A stretch of 64,000 bases of DNA from Chrysomallon squamiferum (taxonomy: Eukaryota > Mollusca > Gastropoda > Neomphalida > Peltospiridae): assembly GCA_012295275.1 (NCBI GenBank), contig CM022671.1, positions 11,317,178 to 11,381,177 on the forward strand. The letters are read 5' to 3'. Shown one piece after another: positions 13,001 through 24,759 of this stretch. The position numbers and the translations under genes were made by a program. Under the pieces are notes generated by a model that searched no databases, was not told the origin of the DNA, and was given only the letters and a program-made list of their open reading frames with translations. The stretch's first letter is position 1. Every line of letters begins with the position of its first letter.

Positions 13001-16000
13001 AAATATTATATTAATTAAAATATAATAATATTATAGCTTCTTAATAATTAAAACGAAAGAAGTAATTACTTTATCAAGCACTGTAATTGTTGTTACTAGA
13101 TGATGTTAAGGAAAATTCTGCAGTACTTGAAGAAGCTGCAGTGCTGAAGAAAGAATGTCGCCGATTCAAACTGGCTGGTCAAAACAGAAATGGTGATGAT
13201 GTTACCGACACTGATGTTGTTGTTTCTCTTCTTGCCGATCTCCTGCTACAACAGAATTCTGATGCAGAACTCTATCTGCGAAAATTTGCCACTGCTGTAA
13301 ATATTAAAATATTGTTTTGTTTGATAAATAATTACAAGCACAAAAAACAATGATGATAATATAACAAAAGGCAAATATTTTATCAAAACATAATTTATAT
13401 ATAACCGTATGCAAGCTGTAACTAAACTGGATATAGAAGCATTAGTTATATAGGAATGTCAGTCATCAGAAGAAACACAAATTTTAAACCTTTTTGCAGT
13501 CATTTTCTACAATTTATTATTTTTACTACTTTTTTTCCTCTTTTTTTAGTTTTTTTTACATTTTTTAATGAAGCAAATATTTTACATTAATAAAATGCAT
13601 ACTGTTTTATTCCTTTACTATAAAAATTAAAATTGATCAGTAATAACAATGCCGATTTTATATATAAGAATTTTAATTTGGGTTTGAAAGTTGATTAAAT
13701 AGGAAAACTGATAAATTAATTATTTGTTAATCAGTATTTAATTTATTTTTGTTCATCTAATTTTATATCAGCCTCTACTGTAAAGATAACGAATTTATTA
13801 ATAAATATTTGTATTTCAGGGTGTGGATGAATTGGCCAGTATGCAGACTGTGATCAAGTTTTACACTGACTGCAACCACTGTGAAAATGTGGCCACTGTT
13901 TTGTTTTCAGCAGAGGATCTGAGCCTGTCTTCTGAAGAAGAACTGACCCAGGCTGTAGAAAGCAAGTACAGTGCCCTGAATGACAAACTACTTGCAGAGG
14001 CTTTGATGAAACAGGTGAAATTAAGTTGCTTAATTTGGAGAGTAATATATATTAAATTGCTATGGATACATATCTGTTATAAATATGTGTCTATTATTGT
14101 ATTATATGTTGTTATTTAGCTTTATAATTTTGAAAATATGCATGGTAGGATTATATAATTGAATACTGGAAGTAACTCAGTGAAATATAAAGATTTTGGA
14201 AATTATGTTAATGGTTTTTTCTCTTCTTTTTAGTTTTATTAATTACAATTCAAGTCAAATTTTATAAATGTTTTGAGAATTTTTAATGGTGTTAGTTTTC
14301 CTCTTCTTTGTTTTTTTTATGTTTTTTTTTATAAATTTGAATTGAATTTGGTTGTGTTTGGATCAGATAAAACTTTGTGATTTTGTTTGCAGGTTGGCGA
14401 GGCTAAGTGGCTTGATCTTTCAGAACGTGAACGCCAGCAACGTCTAATGATGTTGAAACTGAAACAAAAACAACTACAACGTGACGGCAAATATGATGAA
14501 GCTGCAGCTCTTTTAGGTCAGGAAAACAGAAAAGTTAAAGTTGTAAAAATGACTAAATAAGTTGATTTACTAACGAACTGGAGGATGATAGAATGAAGGA
14601 ATTAATTAATATTCAGACTGTTAATGCACTTTAATACAAATTTCCTTTTAATCCATGTATAACATAAGACATTTTCTGACACATAGATGTCATATAATAC
14701 TCTGATTATATGTTTCTTATACTCAGATTTTCTCTTAGAGATGTAGTAACCCTTTGTATTACAGAGTAGTATTTTGATATAGAGATGCTCTATGTTGGAC
14801 AGGTGATGCACTGAAAGACCAGGAGGCTCTGAAGAAACTAATGGGTGATTCTCAGGCAGATTATGAAAGGAAGCTGAAACAGAGGCTGGAAAAGAGGAAA
14901 GAGAGGCTTGACAAAGGTGAATTGATTTTGAATCCTATTCAGCTTGTTTTATTCACAAACATTTAGTTATAATTATTTTGATGGAAATGCATAAAGTAAT
15001 TTTCAGAGTAGTTTGATAGTGTGGAACACATGAAACATCTAGTAAGTAGAATTGTTGAAAAATGTCAAATTAGAATAGAAAATTTGTAAATCCAATGACC
15101 AATTACTCATCTGTTTAATTAACTGTAATATCAACTGCAAATAATAATTAGCTGATTTATTATTTTCTTTAAGTTTGATAACCTCACTAAAGATCTGTGC
15201 TTTTCTTTTTATGTTTATTTGCATGTGTATGTCTGTTTGGGTGTATGTGCATGTGTATTTATTTGTGTGTCTTTGCATATATGTGTGTGTGTTTATGTCT
15301 GTGTGTATGAAAGAGATAAAATAAAATAACTGTTTTCATTTCAGGTTTGTCAGAGGAGGAGTGTAATATTCTGGAGGAGGAGGATATTCAAAAAGAAGAA
15401 GAAGAAGAAAACAAAGAGAAGAAAAATATTCTTCTTGAACTGGAAACACGTTTAGTTCAGGTTTCAGTATTTATTTTTCAAAATCATATTATGTTGTTTT
15501 TGAAAATACAGTTTAAAAGAAGAGATATCTGTTTTTCTGTAGTTATTGTAGTTATTGTGTGTGATAAGAATTAGAGTTCATGATGTCATTTAGTAACTGC
15601 AAAGAAAACTCACATAAACAAATGTTATGTATTCACTATATTTCAATGTTCTTTAGAAAAATAGTAGTCTTCTTTCATGTTTTTTCTAAAACAAAATGAT
15701 GAATGTTTCTTTCAGGAGAAGGATTTAATACTGAATCAGATGAAACTTGCTGAAAATGAATATGAAAGAGAACAAGAACGACAGAGAACTCTGATTCGAC
15801 TCAAACGAGAGCAGAGGCGTGTTCACCAGGAAGACAACTTTGTCTCAGCCGCACGCTTGCTGGGGATATCAGAACACAACGCAAACAAGTGAGACTCCAC
15901 AGTGCAAAATACTTTAAAATCTGATATAATTTATTCTTGATTCAAAAAGTTTATAATCCTGTAAATTTGAACTGTTTAAGTTTGTTGTTGATTTTTGTCT

Positions 16001-19000
16001 TTAATACAGTTAGTAAAAACAGCAATGAAAGTATATCTGTAATGGTAATAAAAGTAACTGACAACATATTTAAACAGCAGCTGTTTTATTTAATCCTCTC
16101 TGTCATATTTTTACTGTCCAGTTTTATAATCCAATTATTAAACTGTAGAGTAAAGGAAAATGTTTGTTACTAGATTAAAAACTCAGCAAGAAGAAGAACG
16201 AGCCAGACAAGAGAAACTGGCCCAGCAGAGACTTGAGAAGGCAAGAAGCCGAAAAAAACAAGACAACACATCAACACAGCAAGATGACGATGATGTAAAT
16301 CTGAATGTGGACGACAAGAGTCTGCTTGAAACATTGTTGAAAATTGCAGATCAGAAACACACACTTGAACGCAAATACTTCACTGAGGTAAGTTGAGTGT
16401 TTTTACTTGATTGTAACAAATGAACGCTGTGAGGCACTGCTGATCAAAGAAGTTGTTTCAACCAGTTAAATTAATTTGACTGATTTACATTAATAAATGT
16501 TTTGTATTGTAAAATACAGTCAGATGATTTTTACATAAAATAAAATACCAGGTTTAAGTTCTGTAAGCCAGATTATAATATGTTTTTTTCACAAATACAC
16601 ACTTTAGCACATTTTCCTATGGAAAATTTTGCAACTGGTATCGTTAAAAAAATATGTGTATAAATTATACAAAATATGAAATATAAGAAATATAAAAATT
16701 AGTGTCTGCAAAATTGTGTTTCTGTCTTTTTTTATTGATAAACAGAAATTCATGATTGGTTATTTTCAGCTGCTGTTTGAGGATAATGCAAACACAGAAA
16801 CACTGGATCAAGTAACAAACTCAGAAATAGATTCTCGTCTTGAGAATCTCAGAGAACTGAGAGAGAACTGGAAAAAGTCAGATGATTCTTTACCAGAACA
16901 ACAAACAGCCATATTTCAGGTTTGTTGCTGTTGTTGGTGTGATATACTGAAATCAGTTATATTTGTTATTCTCTTACTATTATTAATTAACTGAGTCATT
17001 GAGATGACTTTTTTTCTCATGTTGAATTAATTGTATGTGTACTCATGTTTTATTTTCTTAAATTCAGGAAGCTATTCACCTGAGTATGGAATTGAAGAAA
17101 AGAAATCTAAAGGAAAGAGGTCTGCCACATTCTGCTGAAGACTGCCAGGTTTCTCTACTGACTGACCTGCAGCAGTGTCAGGACAGAGAAATAGACTCAC
17201 TAATGTCACAAGCTGAAAATAAGGTGAACTAATCTTGGTTATTTTATCATTAACAACTGCTGTAAAACCCCGTTTTCATTTTTTTTTATTGTTATGATAA
17301 TATGTGAAATGAAGGCCAAAGTTGCCATTCCATTGGCTTCTCTTATTGAGCAGCAGCAAAGAATCTTTTATGATTTCCCAAAGATAGGAAAGTGTTTGAT
17401 TGTAGATTTATGAAACACATACACATACACACACAATTTTTGGTATCTAGAAATTCATTAAGTTCATTTAATATTTTTAAATGTCTACACTTCTTTTTTC
17501 TACAGGACACAGATTTTTTGAAAGCACTCTGTGAGAAGCAGATTGAAGACAAAAAGAAAGGAACATGTGACAACATAGCAAACATTGTATTGTCAGCTGA
17601 AGGTGCCCAGCTGCCAGCCACAGAGATCTTGTCAGAGGAAATGACACCAGAAAAACAAGTCATTGACGCTTTGGAGAAGAAATATGATGTTTTGAAAGAT
17701 AAACTGATCGTTGAGGTAACTGGAAAATAAATACTTCTTTTAACTTTCATTCCTTTTTCTTTACTTTACTTTATTTAAATTGTTTTTGTTCTGTTATAAA
17801 CTGGTATTTTCAACTAGTCACTTATTATTATTTGATTCTTGGTTATTTTTATTACATTTGTAATTGGATGATTTAAAGATAACTATATGTAGCATTTTTT
17901 AAATTATTAAAATTAAAGGCTAGATTCTTGTGAACCAACATTAATACAAAAAAACTGCCTTTTTTAACAAGGGAGGTAGGGTGTGTGTTTAAATGAAAAT
18001 ATAATCATATTTGTGGCATTTTTTTTAGGCACTAATGAAGCAGATGGGGGAGGCAGAATGGGAACATTTGTCAGAGTTGGAGAGGCAGAAGCATCTTATT
18101 AAGATGCGACTCAAAGAAAAACGTTTAAAAAAGGAAGGAAAGATGGATGAAGTAGCTATGTTATTAGGACAACATCTGCAGAATGAAGAAGGTAGATATG
18201 AAATGAGATTATAATGTGGTTAGTGTATGTTTAAAGGTAACAGGTCACATGATAATCCTTTTAATAGTCCTTCAAATCTCTATTCCATTCCAGTCAGTTC
18301 AACAGAATTAGTTCTTAAAAGACTGTGGTGAGTGTATTTTTATCTGCAGGAATCTGCTTATAAAACAGCTGTTGCTTGTTAAAACATGGCAGCTTAGCAT
18401 CATTGTTTCATGTCTCATATCATCATAATAAGACAAATTTAAAAATGTTCACTGTACATGAAGTATATTCATTTTAATAGTTTTGAAATAGCAGTTAATA
18501 TTATCAGTATTACTAAAAGTATTTAAATAGAATGAATTTGATTTTTGTCACAGAAATAGCCAAGCTGCTAGATGACACACGACTAAGTCAGAAAGAACAG
18601 CTGAAAGCAAGGTTAGCGCGTCACAGACAACTGAAGGCAGAGCGCGAAGCTCAGGGCTTGTCTGCTGATGATGACACACTGAATGAAATTCTGCAGAAAG
18701 AAGAGAAAGAGAAACCATCAAGAAAAGTGAGTAGCAGTTTGTAGAATTAACATTAAGTTAAGATTAACAAAACCCATTTTAATACTGACTAAATGACTAC
18801 CTCAAAATTTGATGACACAAACAGATATTTGCCAGATTAACTAGATAATTAACTGGAATCTGTAACTGAAGATGTTATACATGATGACATTTCTTACAGA
18901 ATATTCTGGAGACTCTTCAGACTCAGTTTGAAGATGAGAAAAGCCTGTTACTGTCCAATCTTGCCAGACAGACTGACCACATCCAGGCAGAGAGAGAAAG

Positions 19001-19207
19001 ACAACTGACCCTGGCCAGACTCAGACGGGACAGGAAAGTGCTACAACGAGAAGACAAAATCGACTCAGCATTCGCCATCTTCAGCCTTGGACAGCAACAT
19101 GAAGCAAACAAAGAAAAAAGGTCTCACTTTAGCTTTCAGAATACATAATGGTTTTTTGTGAAAATGAATGAATGCAGAAACATACAAACAAACACACATT
19201 CGCACAA

Positions 19208-19262
<55 letters not shown>

Positions 19263-19720
19263 ATATGTGCTCACATACATACACACACAAACATACATGT
19301 GCATTTCCTTTCAAAAAGTATTTATAGGTCCTTTGTTCATATTTGTTTGTCTAAAATTAATTTTAAAATAATATTCTTTTTGAAAATGAAAATCAAACAT
19401 TACAGCTCATTTTATTTATTTTATTTTTTGTTTTTTGAAGTTATTTTCAAGAAAAGGAGAGACAGAGAGTTTTGGCTCAAGAAAGACTGGCAGCTAGAAG
19501 AAACAAAAAGAATCCTGTAGTAGAAGCTGATTCAAGTAAATTAGAGCAGCAGTTAGCAGATGAAATAAAAACTGCTTCTGAAAACAAAGGTAGGGAAAGA
19601 GACTATCTTCACAAATTTCAGAATAAATTTTGTATCTCATACATTTTATGAAAAGATAAACATGGCTTAAAGTAAACCAAAATATAGTAAATATATTTCT
19701 TGTTTATATCTGTGTGTGAT

Positions 19721-19764
<44 letters not shown>

Positions 19765-22700
19765 TTTTTGTGTGTGTGTTAGCATATATTTCAAGGGGAC
19801 TCTGATATTTATTTTTTCTCACTAAAAAAGATAATAGTAGTGCTTGAGAAAAATGAACTCGGATGAATACTGTGGGCAGAGAGAGTGAGTAGGGAGGGTG
19901 TTAAATTATCTTTAATTCAGATCAGTTAACATTTTGCTGAACTAATGTTTTTTATTGTGATAACAGCTACTGAAAGTGTTCAAGACTCTGTGCTCAGCAG
20001 CACTGACAGTTACCACGGCAGTGAGAGAGAGCTGCTACTACAGCTGTTACAATCATTTGAAGAAAGCAAGAAAAAGAAATCAATTAAAAAGATGTCACAA
20101 GAGGTACATTTTTTTTTAATGTTCTGATAAATTATTACTGGTTGTCTTCAAAATTTTCTCTGTGAACTTTTTTTTTATTTTGGTTTTGGTTTTGATTGAA
20201 GGAAATACAGAAATAAAAAGTTTTGAATAGAAAAGGGTCATAATGTGAAAAAAAATATATAAATTTAACACTGCTTGAAAGTCATTTATCACATACTGCT
20301 TTGAAGTGGAATTTATTGATCAACTAAGAAGATACTGGAATTAGATAGATTACAGAACAGAAAATTAAAAAAATTGTAAAACAAGTTTTGTAAGATAGTT
20401 ACTTAGGCCATTTTGCTAATATATAATTAAAAAAAGTTTTTGAATTTATTTCTTCATCTTTTTCTTCTTAAATTCTTATTCATACATCTTCATTGTTATT
20501 GTCACCATTATTTATTTATATTATATTATATTATATTATATTATATTATATTATTTTATTTTATTTTATTTTATTTTATTTTATTTTATATTATTGTATT
20601 ATGTTACTTTATAATTATTTTATTTTATTTATATTATAATTATTTTTATTTTTATTTTTATTTGTTTGTAGGATCTGAAGAGAGAACTGACAAAGCTTCA
20701 GGGAGAACACAAGAAATGGCTAAGCCAGTCACAGCACACAGTGGTGAAAAAGAAAGGCCATTGTAAGCCTGCTGAGGTAGCGAAACGCAGAGCTCAACAG
20801 TTTAAACTGCTCACAAAAGTCATGTCATACAAACTTGAAGGTAATTCATTTTTTTTTTATTCACTTTTAAATCTTTATTTGGGAATTCATATGTATATTT
20901 ATTATTATTATTATTATTATTATTTTAATGTTAATATATACTGTTATAATCAAATTATTGTTGTTGTTATTGTATGTTTTATTTTATTTTAATATTTTAG
21001 AGCTCAGTCATTTTAGATCTTTACATTAGTGTTGCATCAAAGACCAGGACTCCTTTTTGTTTCCATATTGTGGGAAGGTATAGCAACTCCATAATAATAT
21101 TTTTTTAATTGGCTGTAATCTGAGAGATCATCAATAACAGAAAAGAACTGATACTTGTCAACCAATAAATGTTTATGTTAAATTTACTGATGTGTTGTTA
21201 AAAACAAATATATATTTTTTGTTTATAGTGGAAGAACGACATCTTAAGGCAGTGAAACCAAACTTGGACCCAGCCAACGTAAGAGAAGATCTGTCTGTCA
21301 GTCTGTTATCAGATCTGCAGCAGAAACACACAGAGGACATGAAAGCCATTCACAATCTGATTAGAGAAAAGGTAACATTAAAATTGTAATTCATATTTTG
21401 GTTTTCAAAAACTTAAAATAGAAATTGTTATTAAAGTTCAGTTTTAAAAATAGAAAGATAAAAATAAGAATTTCATGTACAAAATAAATATTATAATAAC
21501 ATTTCCCAATCTGATTATTAATAAAGAAAAAAACCCCAGAAATGTTTAATCATAATTATTATTTTTGAAACTGGCAGAGATTTAACATTTTCATTTTGAA
21601 TTTAATTTCAACAGGATGATGACTTTGTGACCAAGTTTAAGGATTTACAAGAGACAGCTCGACTGGAAGGCTGGTTCAATAATCTGACGTCTGTTCTCTT
21701 CAGTGTTCACGAAAATGACTTAGACATTGCTGAAAAAAAACTGGAAACAGAGTTTGAGAAAGAGAAGCAAGAACTGTTAGAAAAAGGTTCTGTTATCATT
21801 TTTCTTTTGTTTTTTCTTTTGTGTGTGTATGTGTGTGTTTGCATCATATCTAGATATATATACATACATATATATGAAGTCATACTACAGTAGGTTTATA
21901 TGTAGAAAGTTTATGTCAGTGATTTATAGATGTATTTAAAAACGTAATAATAATAATATTATCTCTTTTTTTCTTTATTTAAAAATTTCAAGAATGTTAG
22001 TTATGATATTTTTTAAATATTCAAACTAATGATCACAGTGAACATTACTTACTTTTAACAGTTCAGGGAGATGAAAGTGCCGATGTTGAGACATTGCTGA
22101 AAAACCTGGAGTCAAAGTTTGCAAACAAGAAAAAAGTAAATGTTTCAAATGATTATTAAAACTAAGAATTTTCTTATTATATGAGTATGTTTTTGTTTCT
22201 CTATGTATACATGGCTATTGCATGGCTGTTGCATGGCTATTGCATCTATGTTGGATGTTTTGTTTGTTTGTTGTCATTTTTTATATACGTGTGGGTATGA
22301 TGCTTGAATGTATTTGGAAAAGTGTTAGTTTAAACCAGTTTGGGAAAGACTGATTTTGTATATAGGCCTATAAGTGTTCATTTATGTGAGTTTGGTGAAT
22401 GTTTGGATACTTGCTCTTTCAATGTAGGAATGAAATCGAGTAAAATACTTGTTTCTCAGCATGCTGCTATTTTATTTTTCATTTGATTTCTTTACAACAG
22501 GAAGTTATGTCTAACTTGGCTAGGGAAAAACAGCTGATACAAGATCAGCTTAAAGAGAATGAAGACACTTCGACATTTGAACTGAAAAAAATAGCTGAGA
22601 ATCAGACACTTGTGAATACAGTGACAGCTGATACCAACAAGTCCATCAGTTTGGTGAGTTTATTTGTTTGCAAAGTTGTTTTACTGTATGACTTTCCAGG

Positions 22701-24759
22701 TCTTAACCAATTTTGTCACAATTTTTCTGACATTTGCCATTATGTATGACACCTGACTGATTTCAGGAAAGATGGAAGATGTTTTTAAAAGTCCAGTATT
22801 TTAGTCAATGTTTTCTTTTAAGTTGTTTTAGCAAAACTAAATATTCAGTTCATGACAATATTGAAACTGGTATTTGCTTGTAATGCGAGAGATATAAGTG
22901 ACAAATTAATATGCACATTTAAAGGGACTAAGACTTAATTGCTCACTTTTTTCAGTAACGTTTGAAGCTTTTATTCTTCTTCTTTTTTTCTTTCTATAAT
23001 TATATTGCAAATAATGTTTAATGCATTTAATGAAAATAATATTTATATTTGACTGATGAAATATATGAGTGTCAGTGATGATGCTGTTGTGTGTGTAGTT
23101 GCAGGAAAGATTAGCTGCTAGAAGACAGGCTAGGAGAAAAACAGTAGAAAATGAGCGTGGTGATGAAAGTGGATCTAGCATCAAGGATCCTTTAGCTGTA
23201 AGTTTTCAGTGGCTTAATGAATGAATGAATGAATGAAGTGAAATGAAATTAAATGAATTAATTAAAGTTTAACCTTAAACATACTGGATTTAGATATAAA
23301 ACATACATTAATGTGCTAAGTGTAAATTACTAAGCCACTTTAAAATTTATAAAAATAAAATCAACCAACTTGATACATTAGAACAGAAATTCTAGTAAAG
23401 AATATTGGTTGAAAAATGATAAAAGACTAAACTGTTGATACATCATAGCAGTAAAATTTCAACACTCTGTAATTTATAAAAAAAAAAAATATTTTAAATG
23501 TTAAAAAGTAAAAATATAAAATAGATAAAACAAAAGAATATTAATGTCTCCATAAGCTGAGTATTCATTATTTATAAACTGGTTTTTCTACAATATAACA
23601 ATGAGAATATATAACGTCTTGCCCTACAGGGAAATCTGTTTCAACGTGAGAAGTCTTTGGTGAATTTTGAGGTGTCTGAGGATGAAAAACGAATGACCAC
23701 TCAGCGTCTGATCAACCAGCAGATGAATTTACACACCAGACTCAAACAAGACCAGGACAGACAAGAACAACTGGTAAAGTCTACTTATTGTCTATAAATT
23801 CCAAATTATTCACAAAGTTTATTCTAACATAAACTATCATGTTATCCAGTATTTCCCATAGTGTAAGAATATGCCATCCAACTTACCAGACATGTTTACA
23901 TTAACCTCTTGTTAAGAATCTGAAATGTACTGTGTAATATATCAAGAATATATATTCTGATCTGTTAAGAATAGTGTAATCTATTAAAAATATATTACAT
24001 TGCATATTAACATAAAATCTATTACTGTTAATAAAAAAAAATTCAAAAAATATTTCACAGTAATAATTTTTGAATTTGTCTCAAATTTTTAATACTTTAT
24101 CTGTTTGGTTTTATTTTTTGTTTCAGTAATTTTTTTTGTAAAAACAACAAGTAAATGAGTCAATATTTTGTATATAATTTCAGATACAACAACGTCTTCA
24201 AGCAAGAAAGGGAAAGAGACAACATGAAGTTTCTGAACTTCTTGATCTTGGAGAAAGACAGAAGACAATTCTTGTAAAGTCTAAACAGGTAAGTTAACAT
24301 CAGATGTGTTCATTGCAAGTATTGTGTATAAAACACCCTCTTTTTTTTTAGGTGTTTTAGACTCCAAAAGTAAGGGTCCATATTATGTCCATATATAGAA
24401 CAAAAAAGATGGAGGTTGCAAAACAGTTTTAACTATAGAAAATAGTTATCCCGAACTTATAATTTCTGATTGTGTTACAGCCACTGGAATATTTAAGCTT
24501 AATGTGATAAAGCCAAGTTTACACTTTGCTCTGTTGAGAGAGACTTGCTATTGTTTAATTAGGAGACTGATTGTTTTGTATTTGCCAGGACGAGTTAGAA
24601 AGACAGAAGTCACTGTTGCTTAAGAGGGTGGCGAGAGTTAAACATGAACGTTCCATTACCTCAGGGGGCTCCTCCGCACACTCAGACAGCATTTCTGGCT
24701 TCACTGAAGATGAAGAACACACAAAGAATGAAAAGATAGATGAGTCGGCTCAGCAATAG
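108..24759 (+). CDS. Large repetitive coiled-coil protein, 5'-partial, 44 exons in window
   Basis: Forty-four exons join through matching splice phases into one frame of 7107 nt (2368 residues plus TAG at 24757-24759); the 5' end is outside the window. Introns are GT-AG except one GC-AG intron after 2782. The protein is rich in Glu, Lys, Arg, Gln and Leu, with long predicted helices and coiled coils and no signal peptide or membrane segment in the part seen. At least five super-repeats recur, each with a motif like S-L-L-A-D-L-Q, then K-Y-x-A-L-x-D-K-L, then E-W-x-x-L-S-x-x-E-R-Q and L-x-x-E-G-K-x-D-E-A-A-x-L-L-G, ending in ERQ/ARL-rich helices. I do not recognise a named family; in databases such proteins may carry loose labels like trichohyalin-like. 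A structural or scaffold role is only inferred from composition. Exon coordinates are given in the six segment entries below. Confidence 0.88.
247..290 (+). repeat. Possible tRNA-derived SINE remnant
   Basis: TACTGCTCAGTGGTTAAAGC resembles a tRNA D-arm/A-box (TGGCNNAGTGGTTAAAGC). No good B-box follows, so only a decayed SINE head is possible. Lies in intron 1 of the coiled-coil gene. Confidence 0.25.
308..835. repeat. Degenerate ~80-110 bp tandem repeat in intron 1
   Basis: About six diverged copies share the blocks ATAGGCTATAATATTATATA, ATTAGAAAAA, TTCCTAA and ACTGTTTTCAGTTTTTAC. The array stops just before the acceptor of exon 2 at 844, so a third intron of this gene has an array against its 3' end, although here the splice site is not part of the unit. 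Confidence 0.6.
2898..6004 (+). other. Super-repeat 1 of the coiled-coil gene: exons 6-12
   Basis: Exons 2898-3081, 3252-3406, 3896-4107, 4374-4488, 4872-4941, 5233-5470 and 5883-6004 (1096 nt). Motifs in order: SILADMQETQEQ (exon 7), DKYKALKDHIFTFALKDKHG then AEWER (exons 8-9), LRAEGKLEEMTALIG (exon 9), ATGLLERLQKNRYNR (exon 11). Intron phases agree at every junction. Introns hold only AT-rich DNA, an A-run (3787-3809), a TG microsatellite (about 4793-4812) and a TTTA stretch near 5150-5178. Confidence 0.85.
6944..8219 (+). repeat. ~66-bp minisatellite containing the 3' splice site and start of exon 14
   Basis: About 20 head-to-tail copies (18 complete, two truncated near 7313 and 7421). 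Each unit is a T-rich tract, CACCAG, then ATGACCGGGATGAATATGTG, a GTATTTTG block and the filler TTTAAGTTAATGTTTCTG. The last copy (acceptor at 8189-8190) runs into unique coding sequence of exon 14. Copies differ mainly in T-run length, in a TAG codon instead of TAT in the first two, and in TAG instead of CAG acceptors near 7930 and 8127. Low divergence implies recent expansion. Confidence 0.95.
8672..8702. repeat. (CA)n microsatellite in an intron
   Basis: Pure CA run about 100 bp before exon 15 of the coiled-coil gene. Confidence 0.95.
10030..10061. repeat. (TA)n microsatellite in an intron
   Basis: Pure TA run about 95 bp before the 51-bp array. Confidence 0.95.
10154..10893 (+). repeat. 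51-bp minisatellite containing the 3' splice site and start of exon 17
   Basis: About 14 copies, mostly 51 bp, of ATTTGTTAAATAG, GCAGTGATACAGTTTTAATG, GAACTAGAG and GTAAATGTT. The acceptor (TAG before GCAGTG) and the first 23 bases of exon 17 are in every intact unit, and each unit also has a donor-like GAG/GTAAAT. Copies near 10320-10410 are disturbed. The last copy (acceptor at 10870-10871) continues into exon 17. Confidence 0.95.
12191..16387 (+). other. Super-repeat 3 of the coiled-coil gene: exons 20-27
   Basis: Exons 12191-12365, 13100-13296, 13820-14014, 14393-14516, 14803-14916, 15345-15460, 15716-15888 and 16174-16387 (1308 nt). This is the best-formed copy: VSLLADLLLQQN (exon 21), SKYSALNDKLLAEALMKQ (exon 22), LSERERQQRLMMLKLKQKQL and RDGKYDEAAALL (exon 23). 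An acidic run of Glu follows in exon 25, and Glu/Arg/Gln coiled coil in exons 26-27. The exon 20/21 junction has the same phase and position within the repeat as exon 13/14, supporting origin by internal duplication. Confidence 0.86.
16770..19589 (+). other. Super-repeat 4 of the coiled-coil gene: exons 28-34
   Basis: Exons 16770-16919, 17068-17223, 17506-17715, 18029-18191, 18554-18726, 18900-19120 and 19441-19589 (1222 nt). Motifs: VSLLTDLQQCQDRE (exon 29), KKYDVLKDKLIVEALMKQMG (exons 30-31), LSELERQ and KKEGKMDEVAMLLG (exon 31), LARHRQLKAERE (exon 32), LARLRRDRKVLQREDK (exon 33). The intron between exons 33 and 34 contains a CA microsatellite, and the one after exon 34 a TG microsatellite. 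Confidence 0.86.
19210..19261. repeat. (CA)26 microsatellite in an intron
   Basis: Pure CA run between exons 33 and 34 of the coiled-coil gene. Confidence 0.95.
19723..19761. repeat. (TG)n microsatellite in an intron
   Basis: Pure TG run between exons 34 and 35, complementary to the CA run about 460 bp upstream; the two flank exon 34. Confidence 0.95.
19967..24759 (+). other. Super-repeat 5 and C-terminus of the coiled-coil gene: exons 35-44
   Basis: Exons 19967-20103, 20672-20840, 21229-21371, 21615-21786, 22062-22135, 22501-22653, 23099-23197 (or from 23105), 23630-23773, 24184-24288 and 24589-24759 (1367 nt). VSLLSDLQQKHTEDM (exon 37) and NLTSVLFSVHEND (exon 38) match the same places in earlier copies, but the KY-x-A-L-x-D-K-L block is eroded. 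The C-terminus is a Ser-rich then acidic tail ending ESAQQ and a TAG stop. Confidence 0.85.
20518..20668. repeat. TTATA/TTTTA pentanucleotide tract in an intron
   Basis: Runs of TTATA change into TTTTA repeats and end near the acceptor of exon 36 at 20671, probably serving as its pyrimidine tract. Confidence 0.9.
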
